A stretch of DNA of 64,000 nt from Rhizobium sp. RU33A (GTDB taxonomy: Bacteria; Pseudomonadota; Alphaproteobacteria; Rhizobiales; Rhizobiaceae), in contig NZ_FTMQ01000001.1 of the NCBI RefSeq assembly GCF_900156055.1, forward strand, positions 992,001-1,056,000, given 5' to 3'. Under the pieces are notes generated by a model. It did no database searches and was not told the DNA's origin. It saw only the letters and a list, made by a program, of their open reading frames with translations. Both the position numbers and the translations under genes were made by a program. Positions 9,821 through 19,155 of the stretch are shown here, one piece after another. Numbering within the stretch: the stretch's first letter is position 1; every line of letters begins with the position of its first letter.

Positions 9821-10112
9821 GATCCGGCTTAGTCCTGCCGCACGCCAGGATTTTCTCGACATCGGTGACTACACGCGGGATCGATGGTCGGAGGCTCAAG
9901 CCGAACGATACCTCAGGCAGATCCTTGCGATGATCGGGGAAATCGGAATCCATCCGTTTTCAGGCAGCGAGGTATCTTTATTGCGGCCTGGTTACCGCCG
10001 CAGGCGTTGCGGCTCACATCTGATCTTCTATGTCATTCTGGAGGATGGCATGGTGGAAGTCGTGCGCATCATTCACGAGCGAGCCGACCATCTGGGTAAA
10101 CTGGACGACTGA
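9813..10112 (+). CDS. parE: ParE-like type II toxin
   Basis: 99-residue RelE/ParE-superfamily toxin, starting at GTG inside the antitoxin gene. Family text includes LSPAARQDFLDIGDYTRDRW, HPFSGSEVSLLRPGYRRRR and CGSHLIFYVI...VEVVRIIHERADH. Known ParE toxins inhibit DNA gyrase, but homologues with other targets exist, so the target is not assured. The antitoxin/toxin order and 8-nt overlap are typical of parDE. This module follows glyS directly, so glyS sits between two toxin-antitoxin pairs. Confidence 0.92.
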   Translation: MAEIRLSPAARQDFLDIGDYTRDRWSEAQAERYLRQILAMIGEIGIHPFSGSEVSLLRPGYRRRRCGSHLIFYVILEDGMVEVVRIIHERADHLGKLDD

Positions 10113-10117
10113 CCTTG

Positions 10118-10612
10118 ATGCCCCCCAAGATCCTCATCAGCGCCTGCCTCCTCGGCCGCCCCGTGCGTTATGACGGCAGGGGCAAGCTGTTGCACGATCC
10201 CCTGATTGAACGCTGGAAGGCCGAGGACCGGCTCGTCGGTTACTGTCCCGAACAGGCCGGCGGCCTGCCGACGCCACGTCCACCCGCTGAAATCGAAGGC
10301 GGCAAAAACGGTGACGATGTGCTTGCCGGTCGTGCCCGCGTGCTGGAAGTCACGGGCGGCGATGTGACCGAAGAATTCATCCAGGGTGGCCGCAAGGCCG
10401 TCGCCTTTGCCCGGGAGCAGGGCTGCGAGATTGCGCTCCTCATCGACGGCAGCCCCTCCTGCGGTTCCGGGTTCATCTATGACGGCTCGTTTTCCGGCAC
10501 GCGCCATCCGGGTTTCGGCGTCACGGCGGCCCTGATGCGTCAGGCCGGCATCGACGTCTTCTCCGACCGGGAACTCGACAAGCTCGAAGCGCGCATGAAA
10601 CGCATCCGCTGA
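10118..10612 (+). CDS. DUF523 family protein
   Basis: 164-residue protein of the DUF523 family, function unknown. Conserved cysteine-containing motifs are ILISACLLGRPVRYDG near the start, YCPEQAGGLPTPRPPAEI in the first third, and LLIDGSPSCGSGFIYDG (about residues 108-124). The paired Cys and Ser/Gly motifs suggest a metal- or substrate-binding site, but no reaction is established. The ATG at 10118 is preferred over an adjacent in-frame TTG. It begins 5 nt after the ParE stop and may be read through from that unit. A bidirectional terminator separates it from the convergent chemoreceptor gene. Confidence 0.85.
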   Translation: MPPKILISACLLGRPVRYDGRGKLLHDPLIERWKAEDRLVGYCPEQAGGLPTPRPPAEIEGGKNGDDVLAGRARVLEVTGGDVTEEFIQGGRKAVAFAREQGCEIALLIDGSPSCGSGFIYDGSFSGTRHPGFGVTAALMRQAGIDVFSDRELDKLEARMKRIR

Positions 10613-10617
10613 AACGA

Positions 10618-10650
10618 GAAAGGCCGCCGAATTTTTCCGGCGGCCTCGTG
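10618..10650. terminator. Bidirectional terminator
   Basis: Stem AGGCCGCCG (10621-10629) / CGGCGGCCT (10638-10646) with a T-rich loop, lying between the convergent DUF523 and chemoreceptor genes. Confidence 0.85.
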
Positions 10651-10670
10651 TTCATTGAAGCGGGGTTCGC

Positions 10671-12491
10671 TTAGCTCGCCATGCGATACTGCTGCTGGCC
10701 ACCGCCGGCCTGGCTGGTCTTGAAGCTGCGGATCAGGTCCAGCAGGTCGCCGGTATCGTTGGCGAGAACCTCGGCCGAGGCCGTGGTTTCTTCGGCCATC
10801 GCCGCATTCTGTTGGGTTGCCGTATCGAGCTGGTTGACTGCCGACGAGATCGACCGAAGTGTCGTGTCCTGCTCCTGGGCGCTGTGCGAGATCTTCGAGA
10901 CGATGTCGTTGGCGCTGGCGATCTGGTCGGAAATGCGCTTCAGCGCTTCGCCGGTCTGGCCGACCAGTTGCACGCCCTGTTCGACCTGGGCCGACGAGCG
11001 GGCGATCTGGTCCTTGATCTCCTTGGCCGCAGCCGCCGAGCGCTGGGCAAGCTCGCGAACTTCCTGCGCAACGACCGCAAAGCCCTTGCCGCTTTCGCCG
11101 GCACGGGCCGCCTCGACACCGGCATTCAGTGCAAGCAGGTTGGTCTGGAAGGCGATTTCGTCGATCACGCCGATGATCTTGGTGATCTCGGCGGAAGACT
11201 GCTCGATGCCGCTCATCGCATTGATCGCCTTGGTGACGATCTCGTCGCTCTGGCGAGCCTCGTCGCTGACCGTGCCGACGCGATTGGCGGCTTCCCGTGC
11301 GCCATCCGCCGTCTGGCGGACCGCGACGGTGAGCTCGTCGAGGGCGGCAGACGTCTCTTCAAGGTTCGCCGCCTGACGTTCGGTGCGGGTGGCAAGTTCA
11401 CCCGAAGCGCGGCGGATCTCTTCCTTCGAGACGGCAATGTCGTTGCCCTTGAGGTTGACGCGGGCCATGGCTTCTTCGAGACGGGCGAGTGCTTCGTTGA
11501 AGTTGTCGCGAAGTCCGGCGTATTTCGAGCCGAGATCGGCGCAGCGTACGGTGAGGTCGCCGTCGGCGAGCTTTTCCAGCGACTGGCCGATGGTCGAGAC
11601 AACATGCGCCTGCTGGCGGGCTTCTGCGAGCTGTGCTTCGGCGTTCTGGCTGCGTTCGCCGTCGAGTTCGCGTTGCTGCTCTTCCTGGCGGGCGGTCATG
11701 GCGTGGCGCTCGCGCACCTTGTCCTGCAGGCTCTTGGTTGCCTTGGCCATCATGCCGATTTCGTTGGCCATGTCCGTGTGCGGAATGGCGATGGCGACAT
11801 TCTCGTCCGCAACGGCTTCCAGCGCGTCGTGAATGGCCTTCAGCGGCTTGGTGATGTTGCGGATGACGAAATAGGCCGCGATCAGCGCGAGCACGAAGAT
11901 GCCGGCGGACATGCCGACCGTCTTGATGATGCTGGAGCGAATTTCCGCCTTCAGGTCGTCGGTATAGAGGCCCGTGACAACGACGAGGTTCCAGGGTTCG
12001 AAGGCCTTGCCGTAAGCGGCCTTGGGGAAGCTGTAATCGTTCGGGTCCTGGCCAGGCTTCGGGCCGATGAATTCCACAAAGCCGCCACCGGCGCGACCGA
12101 GCTTGACCAGTTCGTCGCGGTAGAGGAAGCCGTTCGTGTCGCCCTTGCCCTTGCCGGAATTGCCGACCAGCTTGGCGTTCGGATGGAAGATCATCGCCAC
12201 GTCGTAGTCATAGGCGAAGAAATAGCCGTCCGGCTCGAAGCGCATCTTCCCGACTTGCCCGTAGGCGAGCTTCTGGGCTTCTTCGACGGAGAATTCGCCA
12301 GCCGCGGCACGGTCGTTGTAGTCCGTCATGACCGAGAGCGCCGATTCCACTTGGGTCCTCAGAAGTTCATAGCGCTGCTGATAGATGGTCTCGGTGGAGG
12401 AGCGGACCTGCAGATAGGTGGCGGCGGCAAAGGCCGCCATCAGGCCACCGATCAGCAAGATCAGCTGGAGGGAAATGCGGAGGTTTTTCAT
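10671..12491 (-). CDS. Methyl-accepting chemotaxis protein with a single CACHE domain
   Basis: 606-residue transmembrane chemoreceptor. The first helix is [20 protein letters not shown] (about 3-23). A periplasmic sCache_2-type domain (about 30-185) contains [17 protein letters not shown] and [18 protein letters not shown]. The second helix is near 190-212, followed by HAMP, a second HAMP-like segment ([13 protein letters not shown]) and the signalling hairpin with [28 protein letters not shown] split across its tip. sCache_2 receptors often sense small organic acids; the ligand here is unknown. The C-terminus ends QQYRMAS, with no CheR-tethering pentapeptide. The start at 12491 is chosen because the membrane helix follows at once; a longer frame to 12671 is not conserved-looking. 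Confidence 0.93.
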   Translation of the reverse strand: MKNLRISLQLILLIGGLMAAFAAATYLQVRSSTETIYQQRYELLRTQVESALSVMTDYNDRAAAGEFSVEEAQKLAYGQVGKMRFEPDGYFFAYDYDVAMIFHPNAKLVGNSGKGKGDTNGFLYRDELVKLGRAGGGFVEFIGPKPGQDPNDYSFPKAAYGKAFEPWNLVVVTGLYTDDLKAEIRSSIIKTVGMSAGIFVLALIAAYFVIRNITKPLKAIHDALEAVADENVAIAIPHTDMANEIGMMAKATKSLQDKVRERHAMTARQEEQQRELDGERSQNAEAQLAEARQQAHVVSTIGQSLEKLADGDLTVRCADLGSKYAGLRDNFNEALARLEEAMARVNLKGNDIAVSKEEIRRASGELATRTERQAANLEETSAALDELTVAVRQTADGAREAANRVGTVSDEARQSDEIVTKAINAMSGIEQSSAEITKIIGVIDEIAFQTNLLALNAGVEAARAGESGKGFAVVAQEVRELAQRSAAAAKEIKDQIARSSAQVEQGVQLVGQTGEALKRISDQIASANDIVSKISHSAQEQDTTLRSISSAVNQLDTATQQNAAMAEETTASAEVLANDTGDLLDLIRSFKTSQAGGGQQQYRMAS

Positions 12492-12675
12492 GGGCGAGGG
12501 AGCTTTCGTCTGTCGTGCGGTTCGGGCGCCGGGGAGATGGATCAGTCGAACGGATCGGCACGTCATGTCCCGAAGATTTGCAGACAGTCTCGCTTTCAAA
12601 GATTGAAATGATTTTAAGCAGCCATGCATATGGCGCTGTGAGAATATACCGGTGATATTTAGGGGGTGCATACGG

Positions 12676-12707
12676 CATAACGCCCGGGACTGGGGCCGGG
12701 CGTTATG
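12676..12707. terminator. Strong hairpin, probable terminator
   Basis: Perfect 12-bp arms CATAACGCCCGG (12676-12687) and CCGGGCGTTATG (12696-12707) with an 8-nt loop, 58 bp beyond the 12765-13214 gene on the minus strand. There is no T-run, so termination is likely but not certain. Confidence 0.6.
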
Positions 12708-12764
12708 TCCGTGTCGACCACGAGAGACCGCCGCGCCCGGATCGTTAGGCGGGCGGATGGGGGA

Positions 12765-13214
12765 TCAGTTGAGGCGCAGGTCGAAGCCTGCAAGTGCCGG
12801 CGCCTTGTCGGCCGTGGCCGGTGCATCGACGGCGGCGGTCGTCGCGCCATGGTCGATCTCGTTGGCGGCGGGCAGGCCGCCTGCGACGATGGTCGAGCCA
12901 TCGGTTGCCCAGCCCGTCGCGGATGTGTAGACCACGACAGGCGAGCCGCCGAGCCAGCTTTCCACCCGCTTCAGCTTCTTTTCGCCATCGACATCGACCA
13001 CTTCCGCGGTCTGGCTGCCAGCCGGCACCGTGGGGACCTGGTAATCTGTCCGTCCGACCCGCGCAGCGGGCGGCGGGCAATGGGCGCAATCGATCGTCAG
13101 AATGCTCGGCTGGCTTGCGGAAAGCCCCGTCACGGTCGAGATCGATCCGGCCTGAGCCGGCATGGCAATGGCCGAGACGGCAAGGATCATGGATGTCGAA
13201 ACGATGAAACGCAT
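12765..13214 (-). CDS. Small exported protein, possibly HPE1-like
   Basis: 149-residue protein with a clear Sec signal peptide (MRFIVSTSMILAVSAIAMPAQA, cleavage after AQA near residue 22). The mature part starts GSISTVTGLSASQPSIL and carries one close cysteine pair in DCAHCPPP (about 42-49), then a Pro/Val-rich region and an Ala-rich C-terminus. The Cys-x-x-Cys-Pro-Pro layout recalls small rhizobial exported proteins labelled HPE1-like, but I make that link from memory and with low certainty. A GGGGAA site precedes the ATG at 13214. It stands alone, with a hairpin downstream. Confidence 0.75.
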   Translation of the reverse strand: MRFIVSTSMILAVSAIAMPAQAGSISTVTGLSASQPSILTIDCAHCPPPAARVGRTDYQVPTVPAGSQTAEVVDVDGEKKLKRVESWLGGSPVVVYTSATGWATDGSTIVAGGLPAANEIDHGATTAAVDAPATADKAPALAGFDLRLN

Positions 13215-13339
13215 CACGTTATTCCCCGATTGTTGGGATGAACATTAGCGATCGTTTCTTTCGATCCGGTCAGGAGCTTTGGTAAAATTTGAACGATTGA
13301 TCGATTTCGTGTCGCAGTCCGCGCGAGAGCGTTTGCCTG

Positions 13340-14611
13340 TCAGGCCTTTTCGCGCTCGATCGCCCGCCAGCCGATGTCGCGGCGGCAGAAGCCGTTCTCC
13401 CACTTTACGGCGTCAACCAGCCCATAGGCCGCAGCCTGGGCCTCCGCAACGCTCGTGCCGCGGGCGGTGGCGTTGAGCACGCGGCCACCGGTCGCAACGA
13501 GCTGTCCGTCCTTCATCGCCGTGCCGGCATGGAAGACCTTGGCACCATTGGAGGCCTCGGGCAGGGCGGTGATCGCCGTGTTCTTATCGTATGAGGCCGG
13601 ATAGCCCTTCGACGCCAGAACGACGGTCAGGGCCGGATCATCGCTCCACTCGGCCGTGACCTGATCCAGCGTGCCGGTGGCAGAAGCATGGAGGATCGCT
13701 AGAAGATCGCTTTTAAGCCGCATCATCAGCACCTGGCATTCCGGATCGCCGAAGCGGACATTGTATTCGATGAGTTCCGGGCCCTTGGCGGTGATCATCA
13801 GCCCGGCGAAGAACACGCCCTGGAACGGGTGCCCCATCTCCGCCATCCCGCGCATGGTCGGTTCGATGATCTCCTTCATCGTCCGCTCGACCATCTCAGG
13901 CGTCATGACCGGTGCCGGCGAATAGGCGCCCATGCCGCCGGTGTTCGGCCCGGTATCGCCATCGCCGACGCGCTTGTGGTCCTGGGCGGTCGCAAGTGGC
14001 AGCAGCGACTTGCCGTCGGACAGGCAGAAGAAGCTCGCCTCCTCGCCGTCGAGATAGGCTTCGACCACGACTTCCGCACCAGCAGCACCGAAGGCGCCTT
14101 CGAAGCAGTCGTCGATGGCAGCCAGCGCCTCGTCCAGCGTCATGGCAACCGTTACACCCTTGCCGGCCGCAAGCCCGTCGGCCTTGATGACGATCGGCGC
14201 GCCCTGCTGGCGCACATAGGCCTTGGCCTTGGGCGCATTGTTGAAGCGCTGATAGGCGCCGGTCGGAATGTTGAACCGGGCGCAGACATCCTTGGTAAAG
14301 CCCTTGGAGCCCTCGAGCTGTGCTGCGGCGGCCGATGGCCCGAAGACGGCAATACCCGCCTCGCGCAGCCTGTCGGCAATACCAGCCACCAGCGGCGCTT
14401 CCGGTCCGACCACGACGAAGTCGATCGCCTTGTCCTTGCAGAACTGCACGACCGCAGCGTGATCCTCGGTATTGAGCGCAACAAGTTCCGCCTCTTCGGC
14501 GATCCCAGGATTGCCCGGTGCGGCATAAAGCTTGGTCAAAAGCGGCGACTGGGCAATCTTCCAGGCCAGCGCATGTTCGCGTCCACCCGACCCGATCAAC
14601 AAAACCTTCAT
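13340..14611 (-). CDS. purD: Phosphoribosylamine-glycine ligase
   Basis: Second step of de novo purine synthesis: ATP-dependent joining of glycine to 5-phosphoribosylamine to give GAR. The 423-residue ATP-grasp enzyme starts [17 protein letters not shown]. It shows [24 protein letters not shown], the highly conserved [10 protein letters not shown] and the metal-binding [11 protein letters not shown]. The start at 14611 has an excellent GGAGG site. It is transcribed alone, divergently from tex. Residue count and motif order match the family. Confidence 0.98.
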   Translation of the reverse strand: MKVLLIGSGGREHALAWKIAQSPLLTKLYAAPGNPGIAEEAELVALNTEDHAAVVQFCKDKAIDFVVVGPEAPLVAGIADRLREAGIAVFGPSAAAAQLEGSKGFTKDVCARFNIPTGAYQRFNNAPKAKAYVRQQGAPIVIKADGLAAGKGVTVAMTLDEALAAIDDCFEGAFGAAGAEVVVEAYLDGEEASFFCLSDGKSLLPLATAQDHKRVGDGDTGPNTGGMGAYSPAPVMTPEMVERTMKEIIEPTMRGMAEMGHPFQGVFFAGLMITAKGPELIEYNVRFGDPECQVLMMRLKSDLLAILHASATGTLDQVTAEWSDDPALTVVLASKGYPASYDKNTAITALPEASNGAKVFHAGTAMKDGQLVATGGRVLNATARGTSVAEAQAAAYGLVDAVKWENGFCRRDIGWRAIEREKA

Positions 14612-14783
14612 CACCAGCCTCCAGAGCCACAAGGGAATGCCCGGCGGTTAAGGGGAGGGAGGCAAAAGGTCAAGCCGAATTGACCACGGATGGTCCTGCT
14701 TTCCTGTGAAGTGGGCCGCAGGCCCGTTGCCTTGCCGCATTCGCCCGCTATGGTCCGCCTTCACACGAGCAGACGGAAGACCC

Positions 14784-17102
14784 ATGGCCGACGACATCAG
14801 ATCCATTGCCGCCCTCATTGCCACCGAGATCAACGCCCGCCCTGAGCAGGTCATATCGGCTGTCGGCCTGCTCGATGAAGGCGCGACCGTGCCCTTCATC
14901 GCCCGCTACCGCAAGGAAGTGACCGGCGGCCTCGATGATACCCAGCTGCGCAATCTGGCCGAACGGCTGATCTATCTGCGCGAGCTTGCCGCCCGCCGGA
15001 AGTCGATTTTTGAGAGCATCGACGGCCAGGGCAAGATGACCGACGAGCTCGCCCGCAAGATCGCCCATGTCACCACCAAGGCCGAACTCGAAGACCTCTA
15101 TCTGCCCTACAAGCCGAAGCGCCGCACCCGCGCCGAGATCGCCCGCGAGAAGGGTCTCCAGCCGCTGGCCGACGCGATCCTTGCCGACCGCACCAGCGAT
15201 CCGCAGCAGCTTGCAGCCGGTTACATCACCGAAGAAGTTCTCGATGTGAAGGCGGCGCTCGAAGGTGCCCGCGATATCATCGCCGAGCAGATCTCGGAAA
15301 ATGCCGATCTGATCGGCCGGTTGCGCAACGACATGAAGGATCGCGCGATCCTCTATTCCAAGCTCGTCGACGGCAAGGCCGAGGCAGGCGCAAAGTTTTC
15401 CGATTATTTCGACCATTTCGAACGCTGGGCAACCGTGCCCGGCCATCGGGCGCTCGCCATGCTGCGCGGTTGGAACGAGGAGTTCCTGTCGCTTTCGATC
15501 GAAGTCGACCGCGATGATACATCCCCTGTTAAAACCAGCCAGCGCATGATCGCCGCCGCCTATCAGGTCGCAGGCAAGGGCCCCGCCGACCAGTGGCTGT
15601 TGGAGGTCGCCGGCTGGACCTGGCGCGTCAAGCTTTCGGTCTCGCTATCGCTCGACCTGATGCGCGAGCTGCGCGAACGCTCCGAGGAAGAGGCGATCCA
15701 CGTCTTCGCCCGAAACCTGAAAGACCTGCTGCTCGCCGCCCCCGCCGGCTCGCGCCCGACCATGGGCCTCGACCCCGGTATCCGCACCGGCGTCAAGGTC
15801 GCCGTCATCGATGGCACCGGCAAGGTGGTCGAAACCACGACCGTCTATCCTTTCCAGCCGCGAAACGATATTCGCGGCAGCCAGACCGAACTCGCCTCGC
15901 TCATTCGCAAGCACAACGTCGAGCTGATCTCGATCGGCAACGGCACCGGCAGCCGTGAGACGGAAAAACTGGTGGCCGACATGCTCGCCCAGTTCCCGTC
16001 CACCGCGCCGAAGCCGACCAAGGTCATCGTCTCCGAAGCTGGCGCCTCGGTCTATTCGGCCTCGGAAACCGCAGCCAAGGAATTCCCCAATCTCGACGTA
16101 TCCCTACGCGGTGCCGTCTCGATTGCCCGCCGCCTGCAGGATCCGCTCGCCGAACTCGTCAAGATCGAGCCCAAGTCGATCGGCGTCGGCCAGTATCAGC
16201 ATGACGTCGATCAGGGCCGTCTCGGCCGCTCGCTGGATGCCGTCGTTGAAGATGCGGTGAATGCCGTCGGCGTCGATGTGAACACGGCATCCGCTCCGCT
16301 GCTTGCCCGCGTCTCCGGCCTCGGCAAGACGACGGCGGAAGCCATTGTCGCCCACCGCGACGAGACCGGCCCCTTCGGTAGCCGCAAGGACCTCTTGAAA
16401 GTGCCACGTCTCGGCGCCCGCACCTTTGAGCAATGCGCCGGCTTCCTGCGCATCCCCAATGGTAAGGAGCCGCTCGACGCGTCCTCCGTCCACCCGGAAG
16501 CCTATGGCGTGGCGAAGAAGATCGTCGCCGCCTGCGGTCGTGACCTGCGCTCGCTGATGGGCGACAGCGCGACGCTGAAGAGCCTCGACCCGAAGCGCTT
16601 CATCGACGAGCAGTTCGGCCTGCCGACCGTCAAGGACATCCTAGCCGAACTCGAAAAGCCCGGCCGCGACCCGCGTCCAAGCTTCAAGACCGCGACTTTT
16701 GCCGAGGGGGTGGACGAGATCACCGACCTCAAGGTCGGCATGACGCTCGAGGGCACCGTCACCAATGTCGCCGCCTTCGGCGCCTTCGTCGATATCGGTG
16801 TGCATCAGGATGGACTGGTCCACGTCTCGCAGCTTGCCGATCGCTTCGTCAAGGATCCGCATGAGGTGGTGAAGGCCGGCGATGTCGTGAAGGTCCGCGT
16901 CGTCGAAGTCGACGTCAAGCGCAAGCGCATCGCACTTACCATGCGGAAAGACGGCGGCGAGGCGCAACAGCCCTCGATGCGCGGCGATGCCAAGGGCAAT
17001 GCCAGCGCCATGAAGCATTCCAACGCTCGCCCGCCGAAGCCGGAACAGCCGGCGATGGGTGGCCTGGGTGCGGCGCTCGCCGAGGCCATGCGCAAGAAAT
17101 AG
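14784..17102 (+). CDS. tex: Tex-family S1 RNA-binding protein
   Basis: 772-residue cytosolic nucleic-acid-binding protein related to transcription accessory factor Tex. Domain order is an N-terminal helical Tex region, a YqgF/RuvC-like domain ([20 protein letters not shown], about 330-430), a helix-hairpin-helix region ([20 protein letters not shown] text) and a C-terminal S1 domain ([27 protein letters not shown], about 655-725). The last 40 residues are basic and disordered. The start MADDIRSIA at 14784 is chosen over an upstream frame because the homologous part begins there. Family members affect transcription, toxin expression and stress survival; exact biochemistry is not settled. Confidence 0.95.
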   Translation: MADDIRSIAALIATEINARPEQVISAVGLLDEGATVPFIARYRKEVTGGLDDTQLRNLAERLIYLRELAARRKSIFESIDGQGKMTDELARKIAHVTTKAELEDLYLPYKPKRRTRAEIAREKGLQPLADAILADRTSDPQQLAAGYITEEVLDVKAALEGARDIIAEQISENADLIGRLRNDMKDRAILYSKLVDGKAEAGAKFSDYFDHFERWATVPGHRALAMLRGWNEEFLSLSIEVDRDDTSPVKTSQRMIAAAYQVAGKGPADQWLLEVAGWTWRVKLSVSLSLDLMRELRERSEEEAIHVFARNLKDLLLAAPAGSRPTMGLDPGIRTGVKVAVIDGTGKVVETTTVYPFQPRNDIRGSQTELASLIRKHNVELISIGNGTGSRETEKLVADMLAQFPSTAPKPTKVIVSEAGASVYSASETAAKEFPNLDVSLRGAVSIARRLQDPLAELVKIEPKSIGVGQYQHDVDQGRLGRSLDAVVEDAVNAVGVDVNTASAPLLARVSGLGKTTAEAIVAHRDETGPFGSRKDLLKVPRLGARTFEQCAGFLRIPNGKEPLDASSVHPEAYGVAKKIVAACGRDLRSLMGDSATLKSLDPKRFIDEQFGLPTVKDILAELEKPGRDPRPSFKTATFAEGVDEITDLKVGMTLEGTVTNVAAFGAFVDIGVHQDGLVHVSQLADRFVKDPHEVVKAGDVVKVRVVEVDVKRKRIALTMRKDGGEAQQPSMRGDAKGNASAMKHSNARPPKPEQPAMGGLGAALAEAMRKK

Positions 17103-17112
17103 TATAAAGAAA

Positions 17113-17139
17113 CAGGCCGGAGCTCATCACTCCGGCCTG
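17113..17139. terminator. Bidirectional terminator between tex and the DksA-like gene
   Basis: Perfect 10-bp arms CAGGCCGGAG (17113-17122) and CTCCGGCCTG (17130-17139) between two convergent genes. Confidence 0.8.
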
Positions 17140-17164
17140 CCCATCGCCCCTCGAAAGGTACCGC

Positions 17165-17506
17165 TCAATGAGCGGCTGCACAGTCCTGGCAGAATGGCGT
17201 ATGCGGCACAGCTTTCAGCCGCTCGATCGAAATCGGCTCTCCGCATGTCACGCATTGACCATACCGCCCCTTGGCAATTCGGTCCAGAGCGGCATCGATC
17301 GCCCGCAATTCCTCCTCGCCGACCTGGCCGAACTCCTCCAGCACTTCGTCGTTCTCCGCCTCGGTGGCGCGTTCGGTGCTGTCGGCACTCTTCAGGGTGC
17401 CGAGATCGCTGTCGATCTTTTTCAGCCGCCGCTCGATCTCGTCCTTGCGGGCGAGCAGGATGCGTTCGAAATGGGCTGTGTCCATGGCTTCTACGGGGTT
17501 CTCCAT
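17165..17506 (-). CDS. DksA/TraR-family zinc-finger protein
   Basis: 113-residue DksA/TraR-like protein; relatives bind in the RNA polymerase secondary channel and modulate transcription. An acidic helical N-terminal part (ERILLARKDEIERRLKKIDSD) is followed by EEELRAIDAALDRIAKGRYG and the C4 zinc finger C-VT-C...C-QD-C with a 17-residue spacer. It is shorter than E. coli DksA (151), closer to the short TraR/YbiI-like group. Two adjacent ATGs exist; the second (17506) is used. It follows the universal stress protein gene with an 8-nt gap, so both probably share the promoter carrying the FNR/FixK-type box. Confidence 0.88.
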   Translation of the reverse strand: MENPVEAMDTAHFERILLARKDEIERRLKKIDSDLGTLKSADSTERATEAENDEVLEEFGQVGEEELRAIDAALDRIAKGRYGQCVTCGEPISIERLKAVPHTPFCQDCAAAH

Positions 17507-17513
17507 CATAACA

Positions 17514-17924
17514 TCACCGATCGACCAGCACGGAGATCTTCGAGTGGCGGACCACCCGGTCTGCCGTGGCGCCGATGAAGTAGTTCGAGAAATCGGGCAC
17601 ATGCGAACCGACGATGATCAGGTCGGCATTGTGCTCCTCGGCCGTCGCCAGGATCTCGCGGGCAGGGGCGCCGGAGCGGATCTCGATATGCGCGCTGACA
17701 CCCGTCTTTTCCTTGAGCGTGACGAGCTTGGCCTTGGCATCGTTGATCGCGCCCTCGATGAGGTCGACCGGAACGTCGATCGCCAGGTAGCCGGGGATGT
17801 CCTCGATGATGGTCAGAAGCACGATCTCGCCGCCCGCGTCGAGGAGGGACTTGGCCTTGGTCAGGATCGTCTCGCCGACTGCAATGGCTGCCGGATCGAC
17901 CGGAACGATGATCTTCTTGTACAT
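17514..17924 (-). CDS. Universal stress protein (UspA family)
   Basis: 136-residue single-domain USP. The strand-loop start YKKIIVPVD is typical, and the nucleotide-binding stretch near the C-terminus reads IVGSHVPDFSNYFIGATADRVVR. It lacks the second glycine of the strict G-x2-G-x9-G(S/T) ATP motif, so ATP binding is uncertain. The ATG at 17924 has a near-ideal AAGGAG site. A perfect FNR/FixK-type palindrome lies 75 bp upstream, which suggests induction under low oxygen together with the downstream DksA-like gene. Confidence 0.93.
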   Translation of the reverse strand: MYKKIIVPVDPAAIAVGETILTKAKSLLDAGGEIVLLTIIEDIPGYLAIDVPVDLIEGAINDAKAKLVTLKEKTGVSAHIEIRSGAPAREILATAEEHNADLIIVGSHVPDFSNYFIGATADRVVRHSKISVLVDR

Positions 17925-17998
17925 CTTGCTCTCCTTTGTCACCCACCGGGTGTTTCCTCTTTATGGGAGCAGAATGCGTCCCGCGTGGCCGCGCCGCA

Positions 17999-18012
17999 TT
18001 GATCAGGATCAA
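17999..18012. promoter_or_regulatory. FNR/FixK-type binding site
   Basis: TTGATCAGGATCAA is a perfect match to the TTGAT-N4-ATCAA anaerobox. Its near edge is 75 bp from the universal stress protein start, a usual activator distance. It also lies 126 bp upstream of the divergent VOC-family gene, which it could serve as well. Confidence 0.85.
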
Positions 18013-18137
18013 CTTTGAAGCGTGGCGGCTCGTCAATCTTTGTCGAACGATGTTTCGAAGAAATGCCATCTTTTGTGAACGATAATTCTGCCCCATATCT
18101 GGATCCAGAGGTCGCTTTCGGCCGCAGGAGAAACGTG

Positions 18138-19019
18138 ATGACATCCGCCCATGCAGAAACCGCATCCTTTGCCCTAAGCCGTCCCGTGCATGTCGGCCGC
18201 GCCCATCTCGTCGTGCGTGATCTGGACATGATGGCCGGCTTCTACGAGAAGGCCCTCGGGCTGAAGCGCTTGGCGCATGGACCGAGTGGTGTCGAGCTCG
18301 GCGCCGGTGACCGCGTTCTCCTGACCCTGACGACGCGCGGCGATGCAGCCGCTGCGCCCCGCAATGCTGCGGGCCTCTTTCACAATGCCTTCCTCATGCC
18401 GGATCGCGCCGAGCTCGCCCATTGGCTGGCGCACGCCGCCCATCTGGGCCTCCAGTTCGAAGGCGCCAGCGACCACCTGGTCAGCGAAGCGATCTATCTG
18501 TCGGATCCCGAAGGCAACGGCATCGAGGTCTACCGGGATCGCCAGCCGAGCGAATGGACCTATCATCCTGATGGGACGGTCGAGATGGATACGCGCCGTC
18601 TCGATCTGCAGGCGCTCTATGACAGCGCTCCGAAGACCCCGTGGGCCGGCATCTCGCAGGACGCCACTCTCGGACATATTCATCTCCAGGTCGGCGATGT
18701 GCCTGAAGCGGACCGTTTCTACGAAGGCGTGCTTGGTCTGAAGAAGATGGCGAGCTATCCGGGCGCGAGCTTCTATGCCTCCGGCAGCTACCACCATCAC
18801 GTGGCCGCCAACATCTGGAACAGCCGCAAGGCGCCAGCCCGCACAGGGGCTATGACCGGGCTGCAGGACTATGAGCTCGCCTTCAACGATCATTCTGTCC
18901 TGACCGATGTGCTCGCCACCCTGGAGAGCCTGGAAATCAAGGTGGAGCGGACCGCGCGCGGCTTCAGTCTCGCAGATCCCTGGGGCATCGGTCTGACGCT
19001 GGTCGCACCTCGGAGCTGA
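18138..19019 (+). CDS. VOC-superfamily protein, catechol-2,3-dioxygenase-like
   Basis: 293-residue protein with two vicinal-oxygen-chelate modules (about 18-140 and 170-285). Candidate metal ligands are His in GRAHLVVRDLDMM, His in GHIHLQVGDVPEADRFYEGV and Glu in GLQDYELAFND. SYHHHVAANIW is typical of the CatE/YfiE-like group. The family includes extradiol ring-cleaving dioxygenases, but no aromatic-degradation genes surround it, so the substrate is open. The ATG at 18138 has an AGGAG site. It is transcribed divergently from the stress-protein operon across the FNR-type box. Confidence 0.85.
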   Translation: MTSAHAETASFALSRPVHVGRAHLVVRDLDMMAGFYEKALGLKRLAHGPSGVELGAGDRVLLTLTTRGDAAAAPRNAAGLFHNAFLMPDRAELAHWLAHAAHLGLQFEGASDHLVSEAIYLSDPEGNGIEVYRDRQPSEWTYHPDGTVEMDTRRLDLQALYDSAPKTPWAGISQDATLGHIHLQVGDVPEADRFYEGVLGLKKMASYPGASFYASGSYHHHVAANIWNSRKAPARTGAMTGLQDYELAFNDHSVLTDVLATLESLEIKVERTARGFSLADPWGIGLTLVAPRS

Positions 19020-19063
19020 TCTGCCGTATCCGAAACTCTGACCGTGTTATTCCCGGTGGAACG

Positions 19064-19108
19064 GATGTTGTTCCCGCACGTTGAAGGACGTCGCGAGGGA
19101 ACAACATC
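19064..19108. promoter_or_regulatory. 12-bp perfect inverted repeat before the AI-2E permease gene
   Basis: GATGTTGTTCCC (19064-19075) and GGGAACAACATC (19097-19108) are exact reverse complements separated by 21 nt, ending 47 bp before the permease start. No T-run follows, so an operator pair or 5'-leader hairpin is more likely than a terminator. Confidence 0.6.
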
Positions 19109-19155
19109 ATGCCGCCATCTGTCCGCCGAAAGAAATGCCTGTCCGGGAGAGTCCG

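Noticed and set aside
10812..12611. Long plus-strand frame across the first chemoreceptor gene
   Set aside because: Mirror of the strongly conserved chemoreceptor on the minus strand.
19064..19096. LexA (SOS) box
   Set aside because: The alphaproteobacterial GTTC-N7-GTTC spacing is not met.
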